64,000 bases of DNA from Sphingobacteriaceae bacterium. Lineage in GTDB: Bacteria > Bacteroidota > Bacteroidia > Sphingobacteriales > Sphingobacteriaceae. A program made the translations under genes and the position numbers. Positions 16,788 to 25,179 of this stretch are shown one piece after another (within the stretch, counting starts at the first letter, position 1; each line of letters starts with the position of its first letter). The DNA is taken from positions 45,389 through 109,388 of the forward strand of contig CANHRG010000006.1 of the NCBI GenBank assembly GCA_947463785.1, read 5' to 3'. The notes beneath the pieces are model-generated. The model was not told the origin of the DNA and searched no databases. It was given only the letters and a program-made list of their open reading frames with translations.

Positions 16788-19022
16788 TCAGGAGGCTTTT
16801 TCCACCGGGGTATCGGTATCAAAACGGCGTACATCTGTAATGCCTTTCACTTGTTTAATTTTATTAATCAGGTTGTCTAAATGCATCGTATCGTTTACAT
16901 AAACCATAATTGTGCCTTCAAAAATCCCATCGTGACTATCTACGGTAATGGAACGCATGTTCACCTTAAAATCGGTAGAAATTACACCGGTTAAATTATT
17001 GATCAATCCAACCTGGTCAATACCAATAATTTTAAGCCCCGTTAAGAAAGCCAATTGTTTTTGTGAGTTCCACTTGGCCTTAACAATTCGGTACCCAAAA
17101 TTTGACATGAGTTTGGTTGCATTCGGGCAATTGGTTCGGTGTATTTTGATGCCATCGCCAACGGTAACAAAGCCGAATACATCGTCTCCAGGAATGGGAT
17201 TACAACAGTTGGACAATTTGTAATCTATTTTCTGTAAGTCTTCTCCAATGAGCAAGGTATCTATCTCATCTGCTTTCAGTTTTTTGATGAAATCTGTAGG
17301 CTCGGTTCGCTCATACACTTTATTTTCAGGCGTCTTTTCGGCATTGAGGTATTCTTTCAAATCGCCGATATCAATTATTCCTTTTGCTACCTGATACAGA
17401 AAATCTTGAGAGGCATGCAGCCTGAAATAGGTAGTTAATTTATTCAGGTTCTCAATCGTGAACGGTATTTTGAGCGATTTAAGCTTTCTTTCCAGTATTT
17501 CTTTACCCTCTTCTGCAATTTTTTTCTTTTCCTCTTTGAGTGAAGATTTGATTTTCGATTTCGCCTTTGCGGTAATTACAAAACTGAGCCAATCTTCTTT
17601 GGGCGCCTGCTTACTGGAAGTAATGATCTCTACCTGATCGCCATTTTGAAGTTTGTAAGAAAGAGGGACTAATTTATGATTTACCTTGGCTCCAATACAG
17701 CTAGCACCTAAATCGGAGTGAATATCAAAGGCAAAATCTAGAGCGGTAGCACCCAGTGGTAATTGTCGAAGTGCTCCTTTGGGTGTAAAAATGAAAATCT
17801 CGTCAGAAAACAAGTTCATTTTGAAATCGTCAATAAAATCCAGGGCATTTGATTCTGGATTTTTGAGCATCTCCCTAACTTTTTGCAACCATGATTCTAA
17901 ACCACTGTTGGTGTTATCTGTGGGTTGCCCTTCTTTGTATTTCCAATGTGCCGCAAATCCTTTTTCGGCAATTTCATTCATTCTTTCGGTTCTAATCTGC
18001 ACTTCCACCCATTGCCCTTTGGGGCCCATCACGGTAGTGTGAAGCGATTCATAACCATTAAATTTGGGCATCGAAATCCAGTCACGCAAACGATCCGGAT
18101 TTGGTTTGTAAAAATCTGTAACAATGGAATAGGCTTTCCAGCAATCTGCTTTCTCATTGTCCATTGTACTGTCTAGAATTACCCGGATAGCGAAAAGATC
18201 ATAAACCTCTTCAAAAGGAATATTCTTTTTCCGCATTTTATTCCAAATAGAATGAATAGACTTGGATCGGCCATAAACTTCGGCTTTTAAACCCTGTTCA
18301 TTCAATATTTTCTTTATCGGATCAATGAATTTTTTGATGTAGAGCTCCCGTTCAGCCTTTTTCTCGTTGAGTTTTTTGGCGATATACTTGTAGGTGGCCG
18401 GTTCGGTATACTTCATCGCAAGGTCTTCCAGCTCTGATTTCATGGCGTATAGGCCAAGTCGATGTGCCAGAGGAGCGTAGAGGTAAATGGTTTCTGACGA
18501 AATTTTGAGCTGCTTTTCCCGTGGCATGTGGTCCATGGTTCGCATATTGTGCAAACGGTCAGCCAGCTTAATCAAAATTACTCGGACATCATCGGCCAGG
18601 GTGAGCAGCATTTTACGGAAATTCTCTGCTTGTAAGGAGCTATTGGTATAATCAAATACACCCGAAATCTTGGTAAGTCCATCAATAATTTTCGCTACTT
18701 TCTTGCCAAATTCCAGTTCAACATCTTCCAAAGTCATGTCGGTATCTTCCACCACATCGTGCAAAAGGGCGCAAACAATAGACGTAGTGCCTAGGCCAAT
18801 CTCCTCGGCAGCGATTTGGGCTACCGCGATGGGGTGGTAAATGTAGGGCTCACCCGATTTTCGACGCATGTCTTGGTGGCTTTCTAAGGCCATATCAAAG
18901 GCTTTACGTATCATCCGCTTGTCGCCCTTTTGTAAACTCGACTTACAGGCTTTCAATAAAGCACGATAACGCTTCAGGATTTCCTTTTTTTCTGCTTCTA
19001 AATCAATGACTAATTCCTTCAT
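16788..19022 (-). CDS. Bifunctional (p)ppGpp synthetase/hydrolase, RelA/SpoT family
   Basis: A 744-residue long RSH enzyme of the stringent response. It starts with an HD hydrolase domain (about 30-200) with intact HD motif in ALLHDVVEDTD, so hydrolysis should be active. The synthetase domain (about 250-360) has RxKSIHSIWNKM and the GYESLHTTVMGP motif. TGS (about 405-465), a conserved-cysteine region with SNCCNPIPGDDVFG, and a C-terminal ACT domain (about 665-735) follow. The gene is divergent from DUF4294 and upstream of the Fur-family gene and purA. Bacteroidota often have a single such enzyme; whether that is so here cannot be judged from the window. Confidence 0.96.
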   Translation of the reverse strand: MKELVIDLEAEKKEILKRYRALLKACKSSLQKGDKRMIRKAFDMALESHQDMRRKSGEPYIYHPIAVAQIAAEEIGLGTTSIVCALLHDVVEDTDMTLEDVELEFGKKVAKIIDGLTKISGVFDYTNSSLQAENFRKMLLTLADDVRVILIKLADRLHNMRTMDHMPREKQLKISSETIYLYAPLAHRLGLYAMKSELEDLAMKYTEPATYKYIAKKLNEKKAERELYIKKFIDPIKKILNEQGLKAEVYGRSKSIHSIWNKMRKKNIPFEEVYDLFAIRVILDSTMDNEKADCWKAYSIVTDFYKPNPDRLRDWISMPKFNGYESLHTTVMGPKGQWVEVQIRTERMNEIAEKGFAAHWKYKEGQPTDNTNSGLESWLQKVREMLKNPESNALDFIDDFKMNLFSDEIFIFTPKGALRQLPLGATALDFAFDIHSDLGASCIGAKVNHKLVPLSYKLQNGDQVEIITSSKQAPKEDWLSFVITAKAKSKIKSSLKEEKKKIAEEGKEILERKLKSLKIPFTIENLNKLTTYFRLHASQDFLYQVAKGIIDIGDLKEYLNAEKTPENKVYERTEPTDFIKKLKADEIDTLLIGEDLQKIDYKLSNCCNPIPGDDVFGFVTVGDGIKIHRTNCPNATKLMSNFGYRIVKAKWNSQKQLAFLTGLKIIGIDQVGLINNLTGVISTDFKVNMRSITVDSHDGIFEGTIMVYVNDTMHLDNLINKIKQVKGITDVRRFDTDTPVEKAS

Positions 19023-19117
19023 AACCCGTACAATAGCTTTCTAATAAAAGCGTTTGAACATTATAATTTGGTTTTTTTGCGTAAATTAGAGATAGTTACA
19101 ATTTTTAGAATTTGCCG

Positions 19118-19125
19118 TAACTTTG
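19118..19125 (+). promoter_or_regulatory. Candidate -7 element of the DUF4294 gene
   Basis: TAACTTTG matches TAnnTTTG exactly, 13 bases before the ATG at 19139. Confidence 0.5.
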
Positions 19126-19138
19126 TAAAGCTAAATTT

Positions 19139-19756
19139 ATGAAATTTTTCGGGTTTTTGTGCTTCTTTTCCATTTCGCTTTCGCTGATTGCTCAGGGACA
19201 GGAAAAGTACGACCCAAGCATAAAAGGTGCAAAGGATACCATTCGGGTAGCTTTAACCCGGGTTGACGATCAATTGATTCCATGGGCTTCCTTGCCCGAA
19301 GTAGTCATTACGGATACCCGTATTTTCAAAAGTCCGGAGCAAATTGCCGCTTACAACAGATTAAAATACAATGTGTATAAGGTATTGCCCTATGCCGTAT
19401 ATGCCCGTTCGCGTTATGCTCAACTTCAGAAAGATCTTGCCACAGCAAAAAATAGGAAAGAGGAGCGGATGCTGGCCAAAGCCTTTGAAAAAGAGGTGAA
19501 GGATATGTTTAATCGGGAAATTAAGCAGTTAACCATTACCCAGGGTGGCATATTGATCAAGCTGATTGATCGTGAGTTGGGAACCAGCAGTTACGATATT
19601 TTAAAAGAAATGAAGGGTGGTTTTACGGCCTTTTTGTACCAATCTGTAGCCAGGGTTTTTGGTAATAACCTGAAGAACAAATACGATAGTCAGGAAGACC
19701 GTGATATTGAGGCCATCATTCAATCCAGTCCGTATTACCGCTATTATGCGTTATAG
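19139..19756 (+). CDS. DUF4294 family secreted protein
   Basis: A 205-residue protein with a signal peptide (cut after LIAQG). The core matches the Bacteroidota family DUF4294: LPEVVITDTRIFKSPEQ, YNVYKVLPYAVYA, then a charged helix, then QGGILIKLIDRELG and SVARVFGNNLKNKYD. The function is unknown. The basic helical middle (residues about 100-140) is likely a coiled coil. It is divergent from the (p)ppGpp synthetase and upstream of bshB1 (48-base gap, separate -7 element). Identification rests on motif recall rather than a profile search. Confidence 0.8.
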   Translation: MKFFGFLCFFSISLSLIAQGQEKYDPSIKGAKDTIRVALTRVDDQLIPWASLPEVVITDTRIFKSPEQIAAYNRLKYNVYKVLPYAVYARSRYAQLQKDLATAKNRKEERMLAKAFEKEVKDMFNREIKQLTITQGGILIKLIDRELGTSSYDILKEMKGGFTAFLYQSVARVFGNNLKNKYDSQEDRDIEAIIQSSPYYRYYAL

Positions 19757-19773
19757 CAGCTAAATCTTTTTCG

Positions 19774-19781
19774 TAGTTTTG
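19774..19781 (+). promoter_or_regulatory. Candidate -7 element of bshB1
   Basis: TAGTTTTG matches TAnnTTTG, 23 bases before the bshB1 ATG at 19805. Confidence 0.45.
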
Positions 19782-19804
19782 CCTCACATAGCTGCGATTT
19801 TCTC

Positions 19805-20521
19805 ATGAAACTAGACTTACTTGTATTTGCTGTTCATCCGGATGATGCCGAATTAGGTTGTTCAGGTACTATTTTAAAATCAATTGCCGAAGGTAAAAAG
19901 GTGGGTATTGTGGATTTGACCAGAGGCGAATTGGGTACAAGAGGTACGGCTGAAACTCGTGATCAGGAAGCTGCAAATTCTGCGAAGATTTTGGGTTTAC
20001 ACATTCGTGAGAATTTGAAAATGAAAGATGGGTTCTTTCAAAATGACGAAGCTCATCAGTTAACAGTAATCGCAGCAATTCGTAAATACCAACCCGAAAT
20101 CATTTTGTGCAATGCTTTAGCTGACCGACATCCGGATCATGGCAGGGCTTCAAACCTGATTTACGATGCGGCATTTTTATCGGGTTTGCCTAAAATTAAA
20201 ACCGAACAAGATGGTAAAAGTCAATCTGCCTGGAGGCCAGGCTTGGTATTGAATTATATCCAGGATCGCTACATCAAACCAGATATTTTGATCGATATTA
20301 CTCCTTATTGGGAGCAGAAACTAGCTTCGATTCGGGCTTTTGAATCGCAGTTTTACAATCCAGACTCAAGTGAGCCAGCTACGTATATTTCTTCTCCAGA
20401 ATTTCTGAAAGGAGTGGAGTCACGTGCACGTGAATTTGGCAAATCTATCCAAGTAACTTATGCCGAGGGTTTTACCAGTCGTAAATTGCTGGGCGTAAAT
20501 AGCATCTTCAACCTACTCTAA
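19805..20521 (+). CDS. bshB1: Bacillithiol biosynthesis deacetylase BshB1
   Basis: A 238-residue zinc-dependent N-acetylglucosaminyl-malate deacetylase of the PIG-L/LmbE fold. It removes acetate from GlcNAc-malate, the second step of bacillithiol synthesis. The zinc motif HPDDAELGCSG lies at about residues 11-21, LTRGELGTRGTAETRDQEA at about 38-56 and the second metal motif ADRHPDHGRAS at about 104-116; these are diagnostic of BshB1 rather than general LmbE proteins. The organism therefore probably uses bacillithiol as a low-molecular-weight thiol. bshA and bshC are not in the window. The convergent lysine 6-transaminase ends 13 bases away. Confidence 0.93.
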   Translation: MKLDLLVFAVHPDDAELGCSGTILKSIAEGKKVGIVDLTRGELGTRGTAETRDQEAANSAKILGLHIRENLKMKDGFFQNDEAHQLTVIAAIRKYQPEIILCNALADRHPDHGRASNLIYDAAFLSGLPKIKTEQDGKSQSAWRPGLVLNYIQDRYIKPDILIDITPYWEQKLASIRAFESQFYNPDSSEPATYISSPEFLKGVESRAREFGKSIQVTYAEGFTSRKLLGVNSIFNLL

Positions 20522-20534
20522 CCGGCATTTGTAA

Positions 20535-21866
20535 TTACATGCTTTTTAGAATTTTCTCTGTGATTTCCATTCCGGTATCAATGTGAGCTTTTTCCATAAT
20601 CAATGCAGGACGGAAACGAATGGTTTGTGCTCCGCAGCCTAAGAACATGGCTCTGTTTTCCAATCCTTTTGAAATGAATGCATCACGCATGTTTTTATCC
20701 GGGAAGTCGAAGGCCGTCATCAAGCCCTTGCCTCTGATATTGGAAACTTGAGGAAACTTTGTTGCGATAACTTGTAGTTGTTCTTGTAAATAAGCACCCG
20801 TTAAGCAAGCTTTTTCGAGTAAGTTATCTTCCTCAATGATTTGCATAATTTTGGTAGCTCTTACCATATCAACCAAGTTTCCGCCCCAAGTAGAATTGAT
20901 ACGAGAAGGAACATGAAATACATTGGTTTCAATCTCGTCTACTTTTTTGCCGGCCAAAATACCGCAGATTTGCATCTTTTTACCAAATGCTAAAATATCC
21001 GGACGGGCATTTTCACCAAAATGTTCGTGGCACCAGAATTTACCGGTTAAACCTACTCCAGATTGTACTTCATCGTAAATGAGCAAGGCTTCGTTCTCAT
21101 CGGCTAAAATGCGTAATTGTTCTAAAAACTCTTTTCTTACGTGATTATCACCACCTTCAGACTGTATCGGTTCAATAATGATGGCACAGATATCGTCTGG
21201 ATTTTCTTTAAAAGCCGTTTTAATCTGATTGATAGTCACGGCTTCACGTTGAATTACATCTTCCAGATTCGATTCGTTTAGTGGGAATTTTATTTTCGGG
21301 ATGCTAACTCTTGGCCAATCAAATTTGGCAAACCATTTGGTTTTATCGGGTAAGGTATTGGTTAAGCTCAAGGTATAACCAGAGCGGCCGTGAAAGGCTT
21401 GTTCAAAGTGTAGTACTTTAAATCCTTTTTCTTCCTTGTAGCCTTTTTGAAAGTTTTTCTGAACCTTCCAGTCCATGGCAGTTTTAAGTGCATTTTCAAT
21501 GGCCAAAGCACCTCCGGCAATGAAAAAGGCATGAGGAAGGTAATCCGGAATACCTACTCTAGAGAATGTTTGAACAAATTGGGCGTACTGTGTGGTATAC
21601 ACATCCGAATTGGACGGATTGGTAAGTGCGGCCAACATTAAGTTCTTTTTGAACTCTTCGTCATGTATCATTTTGGGATGATTGTAACCCAGTGGAACCG
21701 AAGCAAAGCAGGTAAAGAAATCCAGTAAAGTACGATCGTGTTTAGAATCGTAGATGTGAACACCTTCACTTTTTTCCATATCAAAAGTGAGGTCGAAGCC
21801 ATCGGCTAAAATGTGCTTACTTAAGGTTTCGTGAACTTGTTCGGGAGAAATAGATACCTGATACAT
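20535..21866 (-). CDS. lat: L-lysine 6-transaminase
   Basis: A 443-residue class III PLP aminotransferase. It transfers the epsilon-amino group of lysine to 2-oxoglutarate, giving 2-aminoadipate semialdehyde (which cyclises to piperideine-6-carboxylate). Visible motifs are FFTCFASVPLGYNHP near residue 50, AFHGRSGYTLSLTNT (about 160), IIEPIQSEGGDNH, DEVQSGVGLTGKFW and the PLP lysine in AFGKKMQICG, followed by STWGGNLVDMVRA. AFGKKMQ instead of the SKG-type motif of ornithine transaminases favours lysine 6-transaminase. The role is lysine catabolism or supply of 2-aminoadipate. A -7 element lies 19 bases upstream of the ATG. No dehydrogenase partner is adjacent. Confidence 0.9.
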   Translation of the reverse strand: MYQVSISPEQVHETLSKHILADGFDLTFDMEKSEGVHIYDSKHDRTLLDFFTCFASVPLGYNHPKMIHDEEFKKNLMLAALTNPSNSDVYTTQYAQFVQTFSRVGIPDYLPHAFFIAGGALAIENALKTAMDWKVQKNFQKGYKEEKGFKVLHFEQAFHGRSGYTLSLTNTLPDKTKWFAKFDWPRVSIPKIKFPLNESNLEDVIQREAVTINQIKTAFKENPDDICAIIIEPIQSEGGDNHVRKEFLEQLRILADENEALLIYDEVQSGVGLTGKFWCHEHFGENARPDILAFGKKMQICGILAGKKVDEIETNVFHVPSRINSTWGGNLVDMVRATKIMQIIEEDNLLEKACLTGAYLQEQLQVIATKFPQVSNIRGKGLMTAFDFPDKNMRDAFISKGLENRAMFLGCGAQTIRFRPALIMEKAHIDTGMEITEKILKSM

Positions 21867-21884
21867 AACTGATTTTCTGTTTGA

Positions 21885-21901
21885 TCAAATTTATCTAAAA
21901 A
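21885..21901 (-). promoter_or_regulatory. Candidate promoter of the lysine 6-transaminase gene
   Basis: It contains TAAATTTG on the minus strand (21893-21886). The same 17 bases occur at 16750-16766 in front of the Fur-family gene, at nearly the same distance to the start. Confidence 0.5.
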
Positions 21902-22008
21902 GTGGTTCAAAGGCAATTTTTAGGCTATTTTTTCAAGTTTTGTTAAAAAATAGGTTTAAACGATTTAAAGCTATTTTTTCGTTAATAATTGACTACCCGA
22001 AGAGCTGC

Positions 22009-22950
22009 TTAGGAGAATTTTTCAGTCAGAACTTGCTTCAATTTCTGCGTAAAATTTGTGTCGATCTGTTCAAACTCGTTCAACTTACCCCAATTTCCGG
22101 TGACTCCACCGGTATGGATTGTTAGGATTTTTTCACCTGCATTGAAGTAATTTTTTTGAGCAAGATCAAAGATTGCCCAAAGCATCTTTGCGGTATAAAC
22201 CGGGTCGAGCAGTATGCCGGTATGCTGGTAAAAATCGATGATGAATTGGAGCAATGGGTTTGTTGTTTTGCCATAACCGCCAAAATGGTAGTCCAAATGT
22301 AGGTTTAAGCGGTAATTGTTGCCAGATGAGCGGGTGATCGCATCGCGAATGAATTCGCCATTTTTGAATACTGGAATGACCTGTAATTGGGTTTTTGCTT
22401 CTGTCTTAAGTAGGCCGTTTAAAATTCCGGATGCCGTGGTGCCTGTTCCTGCAGCACAAAATAGATGATCGTACGCTTCGCTTAGCTCAGTAAACAGTTC
22501 TTCGCAGCCTTGAATGGCTTCAGCTGAGGCACCTCCTTCATCTATAAAAAATGCCGATGTATCTTGAGAAAAATACGCCTTAAATAGCGATTTTTTATCC
22601 CGGTAGGCCTCACGGTCCACAAAATAAAGTTCCATGCCCATTAATCGGCATTGGTCTAGTACTTCATTTTTTACCGCTTCCCCTCTAACCATTCCGCTAG
22701 ATTTGAATCCAAAATACTGGGCTGTAGCTGCCGTTGCTAACAAATGATTGGAATACGCTCCACCAAAGCTGACCAAGTGTGTTTTGTTTTCGGTTTTGGC
22801 TTTATGTAATAAGTATTTCAGTTTTCTCCACTTATTACCTGAAATGAGAGGATGTATTAAATCATCTCGTTTCATGAAAAGCTGTAATTCTTTTTGCTCC
22901 AAAATTGGATGAAAGATTTGCTGAACTGGACTAGGTAATTGGAATAGCAT
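22009..22950 (-). CDS. 1-aminocyclopropane-1-carboxylate deaminase / D-cysteine desulfhydrase family protein
   Basis: A 313-residue fold-type II PLP enzyme. The PLP lysine is in SGNKWRKLKYLL (about residue 40), followed by FGGAYSNHLLATAATAQYFG, the AGTGTTASGIL phosphate loop and IHTGGVTGN near the C-terminus. Members include ACC deaminase and D-cysteine desulfhydrase. The sequence shows a family-typical lysine and loop, but the residues that decide the substrate cannot be judged reliably by eye, so the family name is safer than either activity. It lies between the lysine 6-transaminase and a DUF6588 gene, all on the minus strand. The start is just after a terminator hairpin. Confidence 0.88.
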   Translation of the reverse strand: MLFQLPSPVQQIFHPILEQKELQLFMKRDDLIHPLISGNKWRKLKYLLHKAKTENKTHLVSFGGAYSNHLLATAATAQYFGFKSSGMVRGEAVKNEVLDQCRLMGMELYFVDREAYRDKKSLFKAYFSQDTSAFFIDEGGASAEAIQGCEELFTELSEAYDHLFCAAGTGTTASGILNGLLKTEAKTQLQVIPVFKNGEFIRDAITRSSGNNYRLNLHLDYHFGGYGKTTNPLLQFIIDFYQHTGILLDPVYTAKMLWAIFDLAQKNYFNAGEKILTIHTGGVTGNWGKLNEFEQIDTNFTQKLKQVLTEKFS

Positions 22951-22963
22951 TGGTTCTAAAATA

Positions 22964-22990
22964 AGAAAAGCCCCGGATGGAGGCTTCTCT
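22964..22990 (-). terminator. Terminator after the DUF6588 gene
   Basis: The stem AGAAAAGCCCC (22964-22974) pairs with GGAGGCTTCTCT (22979-22990), allowing G-U pairs, with a small loop. On the minus strand it is followed by a T-rich tail. It lies 19 bases after the stop at 23009. Confidence 0.75.
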
Positions 22991-23008
22991 ATAGGTCATT
23001 CATAGCAA

Positions 23009-24049
23009 TTATTTTCCAATACCGATTCCTAACCCGGCATTGAATGCTTTGTAATCTCCGGTGCTGTAAGAAGCGAAAACTCTTAAGAATGTGATATTCA
23101 TTTGTAAACCTAGATTAGCTCTGAGGCCGGTTTTATAACTTCCATTTATTTGCACCGGATTGGTCAAATCTGTATATACTCCATTGGCAATTTGAAAAGG
23201 ATAAACGCCTCTTAGTTCAACATTGTTTTCAGCTTTTTGATAAGCCAAACTAAAGAATGGAGTTAAGAAAAGGATCTTTTTAGAGATAATGGCTTCGTAG
23301 TTCATGCCCGTAAACTTGGCATATAAATTTTGGTTGGTGTAATTGCTACCGGGTTTCTGAACATTTAAGGGAAGCCTGTATTCCAAGCTGGTGTAACCCA
23401 CAGAGGCCGCTAAATCAAATGGTGCTATTTTATCGGTCATTTTACCTGCAAACAATCGTAATAAATTCACTTTTATACCCCCACCTAACATGTTCACCGA
23501 TCCAGATTTGCTTCCTAAATCCATTTCGGGTACATAACGTAGTGTTACATCTATTCCTTTTAGCAAACCCACACTGGCCTGAACTTGAGGGGCAGGGACA
23601 AAAGGTAATTTTGCTCCCTTAGGCAATGTAAATTCACCAACAGCAACATTATTACTGTAAATTTTCATGGTTGGTCCCAAAATTTCATCACCTCCGATGG
23701 TAGGACTCATTACTTTGCTAGGATCAGCCGGACGAATGGCGTTCGATAATCCAATCTGAGTAACATCAAACGTTTTGTCCTGTTCTGGAATAAAACTTCC
23801 AGTTAATCCAACTCTAATTTCAAAACGGCCGAATTTTTTAGCAGCACCAGTGGTGTTCCAGCCTGAATTTAGTCCGTAGCCAAAGCCCTTAAAAAAAGGA
23901 TTCATATAGGCCTGAATCAGTTTGGTAGCATCACCTGCGTTTGCTTTAAAGAGCTCGTTGATTTCATCTTGCGCAAAGCTGCTTAAACTAAAAAGTGAAA
24001 TTAAAAGGGTAAGAAACACTTTTTTGTTAGTCGTTTTGAAGGTATACAT
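23009..24049 (-). CDS. DUF6588 family outer membrane protein
   Basis: A 346-residue protein with a signal peptide (cut after LSSFAQ). It is rich in alternating hydrophobic beta-strands and ends in NAGLGIGIGK, fitting an outer-membrane beta-barrel. The segment ANAGDATKLIQAYMNPFFKGFGYGLNSGW after the signal and FEIRVGLTGSFIPE are typical of the Bacteroidota family DUF6588. The function is unknown. A -7 element (24078-24085) and a downstream terminator suggest a monocistronic unit. It is divergent from rluD. Confidence 0.82.
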   Translation of the reverse strand: MYTFKTTNKKVFLTLLISLFSLSSFAQDEINELFKANAGDATKLIQAYMNPFFKGFGYGLNSGWNTTGAAKKFGRFEIRVGLTGSFIPEQDKTFDVTQIGLSNAIRPADPSKVMSPTIGGDEILGPTMKIYSNNVAVGEFTLPKGAKLPFVPAPQVQASVGLLKGIDVTLRYVPEMDLGSKSGSVNMLGGGIKVNLLRLFAGKMTDKIAPFDLAASVGYTSLEYRLPLNVQKPGSNYTNQNLYAKFTGMNYEAIISKKILFLTPFFSLAYQKAENNVELRGVYPFQIANGVYTDLTNPVQINGSYKTGLRANLGLQMNITFLRVFASYSTGDYKAFNAGLGIGIGK

Positions 24050-24077
24050 GGTGTAAAAATTTGGCGTAAAACTTTAT

Positions 24078-24085
24078 CAAAGTTA
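24078..24085 (-). promoter_or_regulatory. Candidate -7 element of the DUF6588 gene
   Basis: The minus strand reads TAACTTTG, an exact TAnnTTTG, 28 bases before the ATG at 24049. Confidence 0.5.
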
Positions 24086-24147
24086 ATTATTAATCACAAT
24101 ATGGCTGTCTTTTTCTTTGTTAAGCCTAAATAGAATTATTTTTGGGC

Positions 24148-25179
24148 ATGGTTGAAAACCTTGATGCATTAGAGTCGGAAGAACAAGATTTGTACGAACA
24201 TCTTCGTATAGTGGTTGATAAGGGTCAATCGTTATTACGCGTTGATAAATTTTTGATGCATCGGGTAGAGAACGCTTCCCGAAATCGCATACAAAACGCC
24301 ATTGAAGCCGGAAATGTGTTGGTGAATGAAAAAGTCATCAAAGCCAGCTACAAGGTTAAGCCTAACGATGTGATTACTGTAGTTTTACCACACCCGCCAC
24401 GAGATACCGAAGTTTACCCTGAAAATATCCCACTAGATTTTGTGTACGAAGACGATGATTTGCTTGTGGTAAATAAGGTTGCTGGTATGGTGGTTCATCC
24501 AGGGTTCAATAATTATACGGGCACTTTGGTTAATGCCCTGGTTTATCATTTTCAGCAGTTACCACAGTTGCCCGGAAATGAAGGCAGGCCAGGTTTAGTG
24601 CACCGAATTGATAAAGATACTTCAGGCTTGTTGCTGATTAGCAAGAATGAACGCTCGCTTACGTATTTGGCACGCCAGTTTTACGATCACAGCATTACCC
24701 GAAAATACCTGGCTTTGGTTTGGGGAGATTTGGCAGAAGACGGAACCGTAACCGGATACATTGGGCGTAGTGCCAAAGACCGCAGAGTGATGGACATCTA
24801 CCAAGATGAGGAAAAGGGGAAATGGGCAGTTACGCATTATAAAGTTTTGGAGCGCTTTGGTTATGTAACCTTGATTGAGTGTCAATTGGAAACCGGCCGT
24901 ACCCATCAAATCAGAGCACATATGAAGTTTTTGGGGCATCCCTTATTTAGTGATGCCACCTATGGCGGAGATCGCATCTTGAAAGGAACGCTTAATGGCA
25001 AATACAAGCAATTTGTGGAGAATTGTTTCGAATTGATGCCTCGTCAGGCATTGCATGCGCAAACGCTGGGTTTTATCCACCCAACAACTAAAAAATTCTT
25101 GCATTTCGAAGCTCCTCTTCCTGAAGATTTTGAGTTCGTATTGGAAAAGTGGCGCAATTATGTGAAATACAATGATTAA
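24148..25179 (+). CDS. rluD: RluA/RluD-family 23S rRNA pseudouridine synthase
   Basis: A 343-residue pseudouridine synthase with an N-terminal S4 RNA-binding domain (about 28-90: LRVDKFLMHRVENASRNRIQNAIEAGNVLVNE) and an RluA catalytic domain. The catalytic Asp is in HRIDKDTSGLLLIS, and the RTHQIRAHMKFLGHPL motif follows. By analogy it modifies helix 69 of 23S rRNA (positions 1911/1915/1917). I take the ATG at 24148 as the start; an in-frame TTG two codons earlier is less likely. The last 8 bases overlap the class IV aminotransferase, so translation is probably coupled. Choice among RluA/C/D is by length and S4 domain. Confidence 0.9.
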   Translation: MVENLDALESEEQDLYEHLRIVVDKGQSLLRVDKFLMHRVENASRNRIQNAIEAGNVLVNEKVIKASYKVKPNDVITVVLPHPPRDTEVYPENIPLDFVYEDDDLLVVNKVAGMVVHPGFNNYTGTLVNALVYHFQQLPQLPGNEGRPGLVHRIDKDTSGLLLISKNERSLTYLARQFYDHSITRKYLALVWGDLAEDGTVTGYIGRSAKDRRVMDIYQDEEKGKWAVTHYKVLERFGYVTLIECQLETGRTHQIRAHMKFLGHPLFSDATYGGDRILKGTLNGKYKQFVENCFELMPRQALHAQTLGFIHPTTKKFLHFEAPLPEDFEFVLEKWRNYVKYND

